Positions 1-8,231 of a stretch of 31,833 nt of DNA are shown here, piece after piece. The stretch is from an uncultured Fidelibacterota bacterium (GTDB lineage Bacteria > Fidelibacterota > Marinisomatia > Marinisomatales > UBA1611): NCBI GenBank assembly GCA_937893835.1, contig CALCSS010000004.1, positions 1 to 31,833 on the forward strand. Reading direction: 5' to 3'. How positions within the stretch are numbered: the stretch's first letter is position 1; every line of letters starts with the position of its first letter. The position numbers and the translations under genes were made by a program. Under the pieces are notes generated by a model. The model had not been told where the DNA came from and did not search any database. It saw nothing but the letters and a program-made list of their open reading frames with translations.

Positions 1-1
1 G

Positions 2-793
2 ATCGCAATGATGGCTGCAAAACAACTCAAAAAAACAAGTTTGGAATTAGGTGGGAATGACCCGATCATCATTTGTGATGATGTGGACATCAACATAGCT
101 GCGAAAGGCACGGCATGGGGAGGCCTACTCAATGCAGGGCAAGTTTGCACTTCGTTGGAACGAGTGTTTGTCATGGAATCCATAGCAGATAGCTTCATAG
201 AAGCAGTTGTGGAAGAGACCAAAAAGGTCCGTTTAGGTGATCCAATGAATGGTCAGACAGATATGGGACCCATGTGTTCAATGATGCAATTGAGAAAGGC
301 AGAGGAGAAGGTCAAGACCGCCATAGATCAGGGGGCAAGACTTCTTTGCGGTGGCCTGAGACCAGCAGAATTCGAAAAAGGATATTTTTATTCACCAACT
401 GTCTTTGACAATATGACTAGTAATATGGAAATGATGAATCTAGAGACATTTGGGCCCATAATTCCCATTCAAAAGATCAAGTCACTTGAGGAGGCCATCG
501 AACTTTCAAATAATTCAATGTATGGCCTAGGATGTAATATCTATACCAATGATATGGAAAAGGCCTTGACCGCAGCAGATGACATAAAAGCAGGCTCCTT
601 TTGGATCAATGATCCTCTTACTGACAATGAGGCCGCACCATTTGGAGGGATGAAGATGTCTGGTGGTGGACGTGAACTAGGCATAGAAGGTCTAGATGAG
701 TTCAGAGAGCCTAAACATATTTTGATCGATTACCAAATAAGAGAGAAGGATTACTGGTTCCCCTATGATCTTGATGAAGGAAGGAAGACCTGA
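2..793 (+). CDS. Aldehyde dehydrogenase (NAD(P)-dependent), 5' end cut by window
   Basis: The reading frame is open from base 2, so the N-terminal cofactor-binding half lies outside the window and about 263 residues remain. Counting from the Met at position 8, the catalytic core is visible: general-base Glu13 in LELGG and nucleophile Cys47 in GQVCTS. Further on come the ETFGP motif and the 'PFGGMKMSGGGRELG' end typical of hydrolytic aldehyde dehydrogenases, which oxidise an aldehyde to an acid. The stop is 3 bp before the GTG of the aminotransferase gene, so the two are surely co-transcribed. With the GabT-type and MmsA-type genes downstream, an amino-aldehyde such as 3-aminopropanal or 4-aminobutanal is a sensible substrate. 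That is inference from context; betaine aldehyde or succinate semialdehyde cannot be excluded. The enzyme family is clear, the substrate is not. Confidence 0.9.
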   Translation: MAMMAAKQLKKTSLELGGNDPIIICDDVDINIAAKGTAWGGLLNAGQVCTSLERVFVMESIADSFIEAVVEETKKVRLGDPMNGQTDMGPMCSMMQLRKAEEKVKTAIDQGARLLCGGLRPAEFEKGYFYSPTVFDNMTSNMEMMNLETFGPIIPIQKIKSLEEAIELSNNSMYGLGCNIYTNDMEKALTAADDIKAGSFWINDPLTDNEAAPFGGMKMSGGGRELGIEGLDEFREPKHILIDYQIREKDYWFPYDLDEGRKT

Positions 794-796
794 GAA

Positions 797-2059
797 GTGA
801 AAGTAAATATTAGAACTGCCATACCTGGACCTAGGTCCATGGAGTTGGCAAAAAAGAGACAAGATAATGTAGCAAATGGACATGGGTCTATTTGTGGTAT
901 TTACATTGAGAAGGCAATAGGATCAAATCTTATTGATGTGGATGGCAATGTATTCATTGATTACGCAGGTGGAATAGGCGCTATGAATGTCGGTCATTCA
1001 CACCCTAAGGTAATCGATGCGATCGAGAAACAGATCAATCAATATGTACATCCATGTTTCACAGTTGCTCCTTATCAACCATATGTGGATCTTGCCCACA
1101 GACTCGCTGATATTGTTCCAATCAAAGGTGATTGTAAGTCAGTATTCTTTAATTCGGGAGCAGAAGCAGTGGAAAATTCGATCAAGATTAGTAAGACATA
1201 TACAGGAAGAACTCATATTCTTGTTTTTTCCCATGCATACCATGGTAGGACTCAAATGACTATGTCAATGACCTATAAGGAAGATCCCTACAAAAAGGGC
1301 TTTGGACCCTTTCTCGATAATGTACACCGGATTGATTTTCCAAAAAAAAGTCTTGATCTATCCTCTTTAAAGATTGACCCTGAATCTCTTGCTTGCGTGG
1401 TTATTGAACCTGTTGCGGGAGAAGGTGGCTTCATTCCTGTAGCGCACAATGCTATGGGTCAAATAAGAAAATTTTGTGATGATAATGATATTGTAATGGT
1501 GGCTGATGAGGTACAAACAGGTTTTGGTAGAACTGGTACGCTATTTTCTATGGAACAGTTCAAGGTTGAGCCAGATCTATTTATCATTGCCAAGTCGATT
1601 GCCGGTGGATTACCTCTTAGTGGAGTAGTTGGGAGGTCTGAAATAATGGATTCAGTCCATACTGGAGGTATTGGAGGAACATTTGGAGGTAATCCTGTTT
1701 CTTGTGCGGCAGCACTTGCAGTTTTAAATGTTATGGATGATGAAAGATTGCCCGAGCGTGCGATCGAAATTGGGAAAAAGGTCATAGATACCATCAATCT
1801 TCTAAAAAAAGAGATATCGTGGATCAGTGAGATCAGAGGATTGGGAGCCATGCAAGGCATAGTTATAATTGATGATAATGACAAGCCAGACAAGGAGCAT
1901 ACATCCAGAATACATCAACATGCTCTAAATAATGGATTGGTCATGATAACTGCGGGTACGTATGGAAATATCATACGCACATTAATGCCTCTTACAATTA
2001 CCGATGAAGAATTGGACGAGAGCCTTGAAATTCTTTCTAGCGCTCTAAAAATTCCATAA
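797..2059 (+). CDS. gabT: Class III aminotransferase, GABA/beta-alanine type
   Basis: A PLP-dependent omega-amino acid transaminase of 420 residues, full length for the family. It starts at GTG, 3 bp after the upstream dehydrogenase. The N-terminus (IRTAIPGPRS) and 'FIDYAGGIGAMNVGHSHPKV' resemble GabT proteins, which convert 4-aminobutyrate plus 2-oxoglutarate to succinate semialdehyde. The cofactor residues are present: Asp237 in ADEVQTGFGRTG binds the pyridine nitrogen and Lys266 in AKSIAGG forms the Schiff base. Many GabT-like enzymes also use beta-alanine, giving malonate semialdehyde. The next gene encodes a CoA-acylating semialdehyde dehydrogenase of MmsA type rather than a GabD, so beta-alanine is at least as likely as GABA. 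Family assignment is secure; the symbol is by family resemblance and the substrate is inferred. Confidence 0.9.
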   Translation: MKVNIRTAIPGPRSMELAKKRQDNVANGHGSICGIYIEKAIGSNLIDVDGNVFIDYAGGIGAMNVGHSHPKVIDAIEKQINQYVHPCFTVAPYQPYVDLAHRLADIVPIKGDCKSVFFNSGAEAVENSIKISKTYTGRTHILVFSHAYHGRTQMTMSMTYKEDPYKKGFGPFLDNVHRIDFPKKSLDLSSLKIDPESLACVVIEPVAGEGGFIPVAHNAMGQIRKFCDDNDIVMVADEVQTGFGRTGTLFSMEQFKVEPDLFIIAKSIAGGLPLSGVVGRSEIMDSVHTGGIGGTFGGNPVSCAAALAVLNVMDDERLPERAIEIGKKVIDTINLLKKEISWISEIRGLGAMQGIVIIDDNDKPDKEHTSRIHQHALNNGLVMITAGTYGNIIRTLMPLTITDEELDESLEILSSALKIP

Positions 2060-2078
2060 AAAATGATAAAGGATAAGA

Positions 2079-3560
2079 ATGAGCAATATCGAATATAAGA
2101 AATTTGGAGAAAGACAAAACTGGATCAATGGTAACTATGAGCATTCAAACTCAAATAGAAATATTTCGGTCATCTCACCATATTTCAATCAAGAGATTGC
2201 CACTATACCAGATTCTGACCGTAATGACCTTGACCATGCTGTAAAGATTGCAAGTAGTGCGTTCTCAGAATGGTCCAGATTGAATATTAGAGAGCGATCA
2301 GAGATCATGTTCCAATTCAAGAGGGTCATTGAGTCACACTTGGATGAATTAGCAAATATCATAGCGTTAGACAATGGAAAGACCTTGGATGATGCCAAGG
2401 CAAGTATTATGAGAGGTAAGGAGGTTGTAGAATTTGCAACCTCGCTTCCAAATATTTTTAATGGTGACTCATCTCAAGTCGCAGATGGTATAACTTGTAC
2501 CATGACGCATGAGCCTCTCGGTGTTGTGGCAGGCATCACGCCTTTCAATTTTCCAGCAATGGTTCCTCTTTGGATGATTCCATTGGCAATTACCGCTGGT
2601 AACTGTTTCATACTAAAACCGTCAGAGCAGACACCTCTTTCTGCATTGAAGATTGCTGAATATTTAAAAGAAGCAGGATTGCCTGATGGAGTATTCAATG
2701 TCTTGAATGGTTCCAAAGAAGCTGTTGAGGGTATTTGTGATCATCCAGAAATAAAGGCTGTCGCGTTTGTTGGTTCATCAAATGTTGCCAATATTGTTTA
2801 TTCTCGCTCTACATCTTTAGGAAAAAGAGCACTTTGTCTAGGCGGTGCAAAGAATCATATGATCGTAGTTCCTGATGCTGACCTTGATAGTACAGCAAAG
2901 GGGTTGTTGGCAAGTTCTATGGGCAGTGCAGGGCAAAGATGCATGGCCGCGAGCGTTGCGGTCGGAGTTGCAGAGATAGACCACATCATCGATCGATTAG
3001 TTAGTGAGGCCAATAGTTATGTACTTGGTAGGGATATGGGTACCATAGTTAGTAGGTCTGCTCTTGACCGTATATCTGGATATATTGAAGAAGCAGAAAA
3101 AATGGGAGCAAAGGTATTGGTAGATGGACGGAATCCCATATCTCCGAAAGGCTATGAAGAAGGGTATTGGCTAGGAGTTACGATCTTAGACCATGTCCAA
3201 CCCGATTGGCCTTGTGCAAAAGAAGAGATCTTTGGACCAGTATTATCAATCATACGTGCCAATACGTTGGAAGATGCCATGAGAATTGAGAACAATAATC
3301 CATACGGGAATGCTGCAGCTGTTTTCACAACATCAGGTGAAGTGGCAAAAACTATTTCAGAGACGGCATCTTCTGGAATGGTTGGAATAAACATTGGAGT
3401 TCCAGTTCCAAGGGAGCCTTATAGTTTTGGTGGTTGGAATGAATCAAAATATGGTCATGGTGACATAACTGGGAAAAGTGGAGTTGAGTTTTGGACCAAT
3501 CTAAAAAAGGTGACGGCACGATGGCCAGAATCCACTGAGTCATGGAAAAAATATTTTTAA
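2079..3560 (+). CDS. mmsA: CoA-acylating (methyl)malonate-semialdehyde dehydrogenase
   Basis: This 493-residue ALDH-superfamily enzyme would convert malonate or methylmalonate semialdehyde with CoA and NAD+ to acetyl- or propionyl-CoA plus CO2. Two signatures mark the MmsA branch: 'LGGAKNHMIVVPDADLD', where the usual general-base Glu is replaced (here by Cys), and 'GSAGQRCMA' with nucleophile Cys288. NAD-site motifs TPFNFP and KPSEQTP and the late EEIFGP are also visible. The ATG at 2079 has an AAAGGA ribosome site about 8 bases upstream, and the gene follows the aminotransferase by 19 bp. It is the last gene of the plus-strand operon; its stop overlaps by 4 bp the stop of the convergent flavin-barrel gene, so there is no room for a dedicated terminator. 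Role in the pathway: it takes the semialdehyde from the transaminase into central metabolism. Confidence 0.93.
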   Translation: MSNIEYKKFGERQNWINGNYEHSNSNRNISVISPYFNQEIATIPDSDRNDLDHAVKIASSAFSEWSRLNIRERSEIMFQFKRVIESHLDELANIIALDNGKTLDDAKASIMRGKEVVEFATSLPNIFNGDSSQVADGITCTMTHEPLGVVAGITPFNFPAMVPLWMIPLAITAGNCFILKPSEQTPLSALKIAEYLKEAGLPDGVFNVLNGSKEAVEGICDHPEIKAVAFVGSSNVANIVYSRSTSLGKRALCLGGAKNHMIVVPDADLDSTAKGLLASSMGSAGQRCMAASVAVGVAEIDHIIDRLVSEANSYVLGRDMGTIVSRSALDRISGYIEEAEKMGAKVLVDGRNPISPKGYEEGYWLGVTILDHVQPDWPCAKEEIFGPVLSIIRANTLEDAMRIENNNPYGNAAAVFTTSGEVAKTISETASSGMVGINIGVPVPREPYSFGGWNESKYGHGDITGKSGVEFWTNLKKVTARWPESTESWKKYF

Positions 3561-4138
3561 TACATTTCAAACCATTTAAGATCCAAATCAGGCCATTCCC
3601 CTTCTTCAGCCTGTTCGGCTTTCTCCTCCCAATTTTTTTTCCCACTCCATGAATTAATCTCAATTCCATAAACAGAGGTCTGTTTTAGTTCTTCATCTGT
3701 TATAGGACGAAAATCCTTTCCAGATTCCATTTCAATAAAATATTTATCTAGTAGCCCATTCAGTATTTTACGTTTTTCTGTCATCGGATTAATCACTCTG
3801 ATACGTCCAAATACAATGACACATTTGTATTGAAAACTCATCTCCAATGCAAGATTTGAGGGCAATAAATGACCCGACCTAAAACCTTCGAAACATACCT
3901 TTGGATTTTTTTCCGCATTGAATCGCATTCTTCCATAAGCGTTTGAATGAAAATATATTTCATGTCTATTGGCATCATAGAAAAAGGAAGATGGATTTAT
4001 GAAAGGTTGGGCATTATCTTGGGTACTTATGTGGCCGACCTTCGTTTTGTTTAAAAAATCAATGATCCATTTATCATCCATTTCCATATCCTTTATCCTA
4101 GACTGGTTTATTGGTTTATTATTTGGATCGTAAGCCAA
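3557..4138 (-). CDS. Pyridoxamine 5'-phosphate oxidase-like flavin split-barrel protein
   Basis: Resembles the FMN-binding split-barrel family that includes NimA-type nitroimidazole reductases and general stress proteins. The diagnostic stretch is 'VGHISTQDNAQPFINPSSFF', then 'YFHSNAYGRMRFNAEKNP' followed by VCFE, the His/Gly-Arg phosphate-binding pattern of this family. The 193-residue frame begins at TTG 4138, 9 bp after the channel gene stop. Internal ATGs at 4087 and 4081 are alternative starts, and the one at 4081 has AAAGGA 7 bases upstream. The longer form keeps the basic N-terminus (QSRIK) seen in many relatives, so the start is uncertain. It is probably a cytoplasmic flavin- or haem-binding oxidoreductase; the substrate cannot be told from sequence. 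Overlaps the tail of mmsA. Confidence 0.8.
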   Translation of the reverse strand: MAYDPNNKPINQSRIKDMEMDDKWIIDFLNKTKVGHISTQDNAQPFINPSSFFYDANRHEIYFHSNAYGRMRFNAEKNPKVCFEGFRSGHLLPSNLALEMSFQYKCVIVFGRIRVINPMTEKRKILNGLLDKYFIEMESGKDFRPITDEELKQTSVYGIEINSWSGKKNWEEKAEQAEEGEWPDLDLKWFEMY

Positions 4139-4147
4139 TTAGTTGTC

Positions 4148-4954
4148 TTAATTGTTATTGTGCATCTTGGCTCCGCAATGATTACAAAACCTTGCGTCTT
4201 TTGGTTGATCTTGATTTTCACATACCACACATGTTCCTTTATTATCATCTTTTGTGAAATGCATGGCTGAGGTCACTATGCCTGTTGGTACTGCAATAAT
4301 AGAATAACCCATTATCATAATTATTGCGGCAATTGCTTGTCCTAGATTTGTTTGTGGAGAGATATCACCATATCCGACTGTAGTTAATGTGACGATTGCC
4401 CAATAGATGCTTCGGAAGATATTATCAAAGCCGGCCTTCTCTCCTTCGATCAAATACATTATAGATCCTAAAACAACCACAAGTGTCATTACATAAAATA
4501 GGAATACAAATATCTTTCGTCGGCTGGCGAGCATTGCTTTTCGCAACATATCTGCCTCACCCATGAATTGAACTAGTTTTAAAACTCTAAATACACGAAG
4601 GACACGTAACACCCTTATAATTGAAAAGATACCTGCGCCTGGTAGGATGACACTCAAATAAGTTGGGATAAGGGCTAGAAAATCTACAATACCAAAGAAA
4701 CTAAAGATATAACTCGAAGGCAGTCGTATACAGTAGATACGCAAAAAGTATTCAATGGTGAACAAGATCGTAAAAATCCATTCCGCTGTATAAAAGACAT
4801 CCCCGTAGTTTGTTTTATATTCAGAAACGCTATCGAACATCACCAGTAGAACACTAAGAACAATGGTAACAATGAGTCCAACATCAAAAAGTTTACCTGC
4901 AGGTGTATCCGTGCCGAAGATGATTGTCTTTAACTTTTCTTTAAAGCCATTCAT
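4148..4954 (-). CDS. Voltage-gated potassium channel with C-terminal zinc ribbon
   Basis: A six-helix ion channel of 268 residues. S1 lies near residues 24-42. S4 is clear at about 111-130 as regularly spaced arginines (IIRVLRVLRVFRVLK). The pore loop holds 'TLTTVGYGDISP' at about 190-200, the K+ selectivity filter. S6 follows, and then, in place of a long cytoplasmic domain, a short tail with a CxxC...CxxC zinc-ribbon-like knuckle (CVVC, then CNHC, near residues 244-263). Known Kv-like prokaryotic channels give the fold and the voltage sensor; the ribbon's role, perhaps tetramer contacts or redox/zinc sensing, is inference. Translated from ATG 4954. It sits between a class I aminotransferase gene and the flavin-barrel gene in the same direction, with 104 bp and 9 bp gaps, so it may have its own promoter. 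Confidence 0.9.
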   Translation of the reverse strand: MNGFKEKLKTIIFGTDTPAGKLFDVGLIVTIVLSVLLVMFDSVSEYKTNYGDVFYTAEWIFTILFTIEYFLRIYCIRLPSSYIFSFFGIVDFLALIPTYLSVILPGAGIFSIIRVLRVLRVFRVLKLVQFMGEADMLRKAMLASRRKIFVFLFYVMTLVVVLGSIMYLIEGEKAGFDNIFRSIYWAIVTLTTVGYGDISPQTNLGQAIAAIIMIMGYSIIAVPTGIVTSAMHFTKDDNKGTCVVCENQDQPKDARFCNHCGAKMHNNN

Positions 4955-5058
4955 ATTAGAGTTTATCCATACTATATGAAAGTAAGGTTAGAATCAGGTT
5001 AATAGAAACAAATAAATCCCGTTCTTGGATAATTGTATATATGGATATATAAATTAAG

Positions 5059-6252
5059 TTAATTAGCCAATGCTTTATTCAATATGGTAATATCCGATTC
5101 AAAAGATTCTGGAAGAAGAGGGCCAAAAGAGAACCTAAAGAATTGGTTCAGATGAGATTTCTCTTCTAATCTATGCATATCACAATCCGTACCTTTCAAT
5201 ATTGCTGCACCTTTCTTAAATAGTCTATTATTCAATTCTGCAGCTGTTAAATCTCCGGGTAGTTTACACCAATGATAAAAACCACCATCGCCTGAAAATA
5301 ATTGCAAACCCAACTCTAGAAATCTTTTACCATAGCGATTACGCTGACCATCATAAAAATCAGGTATTGCATTTCGTGAAAGCTCTATTCTTTCTTTATT
5401 GAACAAATGCAATGCATATAGTTGTGATGGCCTAGAAACCCCACCCATACCAAAGGATGAGTAGTTTCCTAAGATCTCTATATATTTTTTTGCAGCAACC
5501 ACCCACCCGATTCGAATTCCAGGTGATTGAAGACCCTTTGTAGCAGCACCTGCTACGAAAAGATTAGAATTGTCTATATCATCAATATACTCCATTGCAC
5601 TTACTGGTGTCGTATGAAATAACTCATATGCTTCATCAATTAAGAGTCCATTATCAGCAAAAGCAGATCTTTCCACTAACTCTTTAAGTTGATCTCCTTT
5701 TCTAGTGATCCCAGTTGGATTGCAAGGGTTGCTTAACAACACAAGTTTTCTTTGGTTGGAGCTACCCTCAATGTACTGTTCAATACTCGGATAGAATTGA
5801 TTGTCAATGGTGCTCTCAACAAGATGATATTCGCGCTTCATTAATCTCAACATATCATAATAGGGGGTATACTCTGTTGATGCTATTTGTATCCTAATAT
5901 CTGGTTGTAGAAACATTAATAGTGCAATAAGACCAGGTCGACCTCCAGCAAATATCATGACATTCTCAAGATCAATTGATGATCCATAATAATGATTGTA
6001 ATATTCAGCAATTGTTTGTCGAAGTTCTGGTTGACCCCATGCTTTTGGATATTTCAAGTCTTCTGAAGTGACCTGTATAGATATTGGCATCTCTGGTCCA
6101 CCAGGAATTTGAGTGGTCAACGGAAAGCCTTGGCTCCAAGGGTGTGTTCCCTTTTCACCCATATATGTCCCAAAGGAATTTTGGAATGCATATAGAGTTT
6201 CATATATGCCCATTGGTGGTACGTGAGTGAGAAAACTATTATTATCTATCAT
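5059..6252 (-). CDS. Class I/II (fold type I) PLP-dependent aminotransferase
   Basis: A 397-residue aminotransferase of the aspartate-aminotransferase fold. Visible active-site elements in order: the phosphate-site segment FAGGRPGL, the Asn of SNPCNPTG, Asp of LLIDEAYE, the Schiff-base Lys239 in GAATKGLQSPGIRIGW, and the substrate-carboxylate Arg in the C-terminal FFRFSFGP. The N-terminal half contains an unusual 'THPWSQGFPLTTQIPGGPEMP' stretch, close to a subgroup of uncharacterised transaminases, so a particular amino-acid donor cannot be named. It starts at ATG 6252, 18 bp after the stop of a 60-codon gene, and is probably co-transcribed with it. Cytoplasmic enzyme; family call firm, substrate unknown. 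Confidence 0.88.
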   Translation of the reverse strand: MIDNNSFLTHVPPMGIYETLYAFQNSFGTYMGEKGTHPWSQGFPLTTQIPGGPEMPISIQVTSEDLKYPKAWGQPELRQTIAEYYNHYYGSSIDLENVMIFAGGRPGLIALLMFLQPDIRIQIASTEYTPYYDMLRLMKREYHLVESTIDNQFYPSIEQYIEGSSNQRKLVLLSNPCNPTGITRKGDQLKELVERSAFADNGLLIDEAYELFHTTPVSAMEYIDDIDNSNLFVAGAATKGLQSPGIRIGWVVAAKKYIEILGNYSSFGMGGVSRPSQLYALHLFNKERIELSRNAIPDFYDGQRNRYGKRFLELGLQLFSGDGGFYHWCKLPGDLTAAELNNRLFKKGAAILKGTDCDMHRLEEKSHLNQFFRFSFGPLLPESFESDITILNKALAN

Positions 6253-6270
6253 TGCATATTTAGTATGTAA

Positions 6271-6453
6271 TTATTTTGTTATTGGTGTAAACATCTTACC
6301 AATTTCAGTATTGCCATTTGCTCGATATCGTTGGCCTGTTTCTAGATCCTCAATAACCCATTTGGTTGGGCATTTCGTTTTAATTATAAGTTGTACAGAA
6401 GTTTCCAATTCTTCTACCATCTCTCCATTTTGTAGGGTTCTTTGATTGTCCAT
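6271..6453 (-). CDS. Small hypothetical protein (60 aa)
   Basis: Not recognised. The 60-residue product has no signal peptide or membrane segment. Its middle 'KWVIEDLETGQRYRANG' reads like one or two beta strands. The ATG at 6453 has a purine-rich GAGG about 12 bases upstream, and the gene lies 18 bp before the class I aminotransferase gene and 84 bp after the MORN-type gene, all in the same direction, which supports it being real. It may be a small cytoplasmic partner, but no function can be assigned. Confidence 0.6.
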   Translation of the reverse strand: MDNQRTLQNGEMVEELETSVQLIIKTKCPTKWVIEDLETGQRYRANGNTEIGKMFTPITK

Positions 6454-6537
6454 TTATTTTGTTAATCCTCAATATTGATATCTAAAATCTACCAATCAAT
6501 CTCTTTTCAAAAAAACTAAACAGAGTGCTTACCATTT

Positions 6538-7071
6538 CTAATGAACTATTTCTACATCGATATATTCTGTAAAACCGCTTAAAAAACCCTTTGCCCTTTT
6601 TTTAAAGGTCTCCTTTTTTATGATATTTCCTTCTTTGTCTCTCCAAGTCCATATTCCAACAGGGACTCCATTTTCAAAAAAACCATCTGTCGTTCTCTGT
6701 CCATTTTGATGCCAACGAGTATAATTACCCTCTAAAATTCCATTATTATATGTATGTCGCCACTCCTTCTGACCATTTTTATAAAAAAGGCTTACATGAC
6801 CATCCAATAATCCATTCTTATATGTCTCTTGTAATCTACGTTCATTAGGATGCCATTCAATCCAAACACCAACTTTCTTACCATTTTTCAATCTACCTAT
6901 TTTAACCTTTTTTTCTTTTTTAAAATCGAAAACAATACCATCGGCAGGTTTTTGTTGTCCTTTTATTCTATAGGTTTTATCAATATTGACTAGGGACTTA
7001 ATATTTATTTCTCTCTGACCATATAGATTGGACAATGTTATCAATACTATAAAAGAATATTTTGAGATCAT
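6538..7071 (-). CDS. Exported MORN-variant (YwqK-like) repeat protein
   Basis: A 177-residue protein with an N-terminal signal-like segment (about residues 1-18, hydrophobic and ending near LYGQ). It is followed by four or five MORN_2-type repeats of about 20-23 residues at roughly residues 60-155, seen as G-x-W/Y ... NGQ/NGL patterns: GVWIEWHPN, NGLLDGHVSLFYKNGQ, NGILEGNYTRWHQNGQ, NGVPVGIWTWRDKEG. Such repeats form beta-meander sheets; the 'YwqK antitoxin' label used for the family says little about function. Probably periplasmic or surface located. It starts at ATG 7071, 10 bp after a 50-codon membrane-protein gene, in the same transcription unit as the oxidoreductase and HExxH genes upstream. 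Confidence 0.8.
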   Translation of the reverse strand: MISKYSFIVLITLSNLYGQREINIKSLVNIDKTYRIKGQQKPADGIVFDFKKEKKVKIGRLKNGKKVGVWIEWHPNERRLQETYKNGLLDGHVSLFYKNGQKEWRHTYNNGILEGNYTRWHQNGQRTTDGFFENGVPVGIWTWRDKEGNIIKKETFKKRAKGFLSGFTEYIDVEIVH

Positions 7072-7081
7072 TGAAAATAAT

Positions 7082-7234
7082 TTAATCGTCTTGTTTTTTA
7101 AGATATCCCCAAACCCCTTGAATTATAACAACAATTCCAATTAACAATGGAATTATCAATAGATGTCTAGTTGAAATCAGGACAAGGATGATCCCTAATA
7201 TCATAAAGAAAATGTTTAAGGTGTTCTTTGTCAA
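7082..7234 (-). CDS. Small two-helix membrane protein (50 aa)
   Basis: An open frame fills the gap between the oxidoreductase gene (stop at 7236) and the MORN gene (start at 7071). It can start at TTG 7234, immediately after the upstream stop, or at ATG 7204, giving 50 or 40 residues. The product is almost wholly hydrophobic: MILGIILVLIST, a turn containing RH, then LLIIPLLIGIVVIIQGVWG, and a charged tail KKQDD. This is the pattern of two short transmembrane helices with a positive, hydrophilic C-terminus. No family is recognised. Support comes from exact packing between neighbours and strongly hydrophobic coding; no clear ribosome site was seen, so translation would probably be coupled to the upstream gene. 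Confidence 0.55.
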   Translation of the reverse strand: MTKNTLNIFFMILGIILVLISTRHLLIIPLLIGIVVIIQGVWGYLKKQDD

Positions 7235-7235
7235 T

Positions 7236-8225
7236 TTAACTATTGAAATCCAATCCGATCATTTCTCTAACTTGATCGATTGACTCCATTACAGCGATAC
7301 TATCCGAGTGTTTCATTTGTGGTGATTCAATGATATTATTTGTAACACATCTCTCCAATTCCTTTGCCTGTTCGCGCAGGCCATGGCCTTCATAGTCATT
7401 GGCAAAAGATATAATCTCTCCATCATTCATCTTTATTGACATAGTTGTTGGCCCGTAAAAAGTAGGATCTATCTCAATTATACCTTCCTCACCCGATATG
7501 ATTGCTCTGTTGGGTTGAGTGTCATACATGGTGCAACTGAGGTTAGCGATTGCATTATTATCATATTTGAATATCATAGAGGTCTTTGCATCAACTCCCT
7601 TATCTGTGAAAATTGACGTGGCCAATACTTCATTTGGTTTGCCCAGTATCAAATGTGCGAAGGATATAACATAGACACCTAGGTCTAAAAGAGCACCACC
7701 ACCCAGTTCCTTTGTCCAAAGTCTTTGATTATTTGAATGTTTTAAATTTTGGCCATGACAAGCAAATACTGATTCCACTTGGCCAATGGTCTTATCGTTG
7801 AGGATTTGTCGAACCTTTTCAATATGAGGTAGATAGCGTGTCCACATTCCTTCCAATAGGGTTGTATTATTAATCTTTGATGCTTCTACCATTAATACTA
7901 CTTCACTTGCGCTCATAGCAAAGGGTTTTTCACAAAGCACAGGTTTCTTTGCCTTCAATGCTTTGATTGTTTGTTCAGCATGGTAAGTATTCGGGGTGGC
8001 AATATAAACAGCATCTATGTCTGGGTCATGAAGGAAGGACTCCATATTGTCAAAACCTTTGCAATTTTTCAATCTTGAAGAAAAATCATTAGCAGATTTC
8101 ATTGATCTTGATAGAACAGAAGATATCCTATGTCCATCTAAATATTCCAGATCTCTTGCAAATGCATTTGCAATGCCACCAGTACCAATGATACCCCATT
8201 TAAAGTCTATTTTATTAACATTCAT
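7236..8225 (-). CDS. Gfo/Idh/MocA-family NAD(P)-dependent oxidoreductase
   Basis: A 329-residue dehydrogenase of the glucose-fructose oxidoreductase/inositol dehydrogenase family. The N-terminal Rossmann fold is seen in 'WGIIGTGGIANAFARDL', followed by IDAVYIATPNTYHAE and the conserved EKP (VLCEKPFAMS), where Lys contacts substrate and nicotinamide. The C-terminal substrate domain begins around residue 125 and includes 'LGGGALLDLGVYVISFA', a motif shared with dihydrodiol dehydrogenase-like members. It probably oxidises or reduces a sugar or cyclitol hydroxyl in the cytoplasm; the substrate is not visible. Start ATG 8225 lies 6 bp after the HExxH gene and the stop is 1 bp before the TTG of the small membrane protein, so it is inside a tight minus-strand operon. 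Confidence 0.9.
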   Translation of the reverse strand: MNVNKIDFKWGIIGTGGIANAFARDLEYLDGHRISSVLSRSMKSANDFSSRLKNCKGFDNMESFLHDPDIDAVYIATPNTYHAEQTIKALKAKKPVLCEKPFAMSASEVVLMVEASKINNTTLLEGMWTRYLPHIEKVRQILNDKTIGQVESVFACHGQNLKHSNNQRLWTKELGGGALLDLGVYVISFAHLILGKPNEVLATSIFTDKGVDAKTSMIFKYDNNAIANLSCTMYDTQPNRAIISGEEGIIEIDPTFYGPTTMSIKMNDGEIISFANDYEGHGLREQAKELERCVTNNIIESPQMKHSDSIAVMESIDQVREMIGLDFNS

Positions 8226-8231
8226 TTTTTA

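Noticed and set aside
1459..1893. 144-codon minus-strand open frame inside the GabT-type gene
   Set aside because: Lies fully within a strongly conserved aminotransferase gene, has no recognisable domain and no ribosome site; a shadow frame. Other long antisense frames in mmsA, argS and the giant gene were rejected for the same reason.
5036..5051. AT palindrome TATATATGGATATATA upstream of the K+ channel gene
   Set aside because: Low-complexity AT sequence between genes; such repeats are expected by chance here and no operator is recognised.
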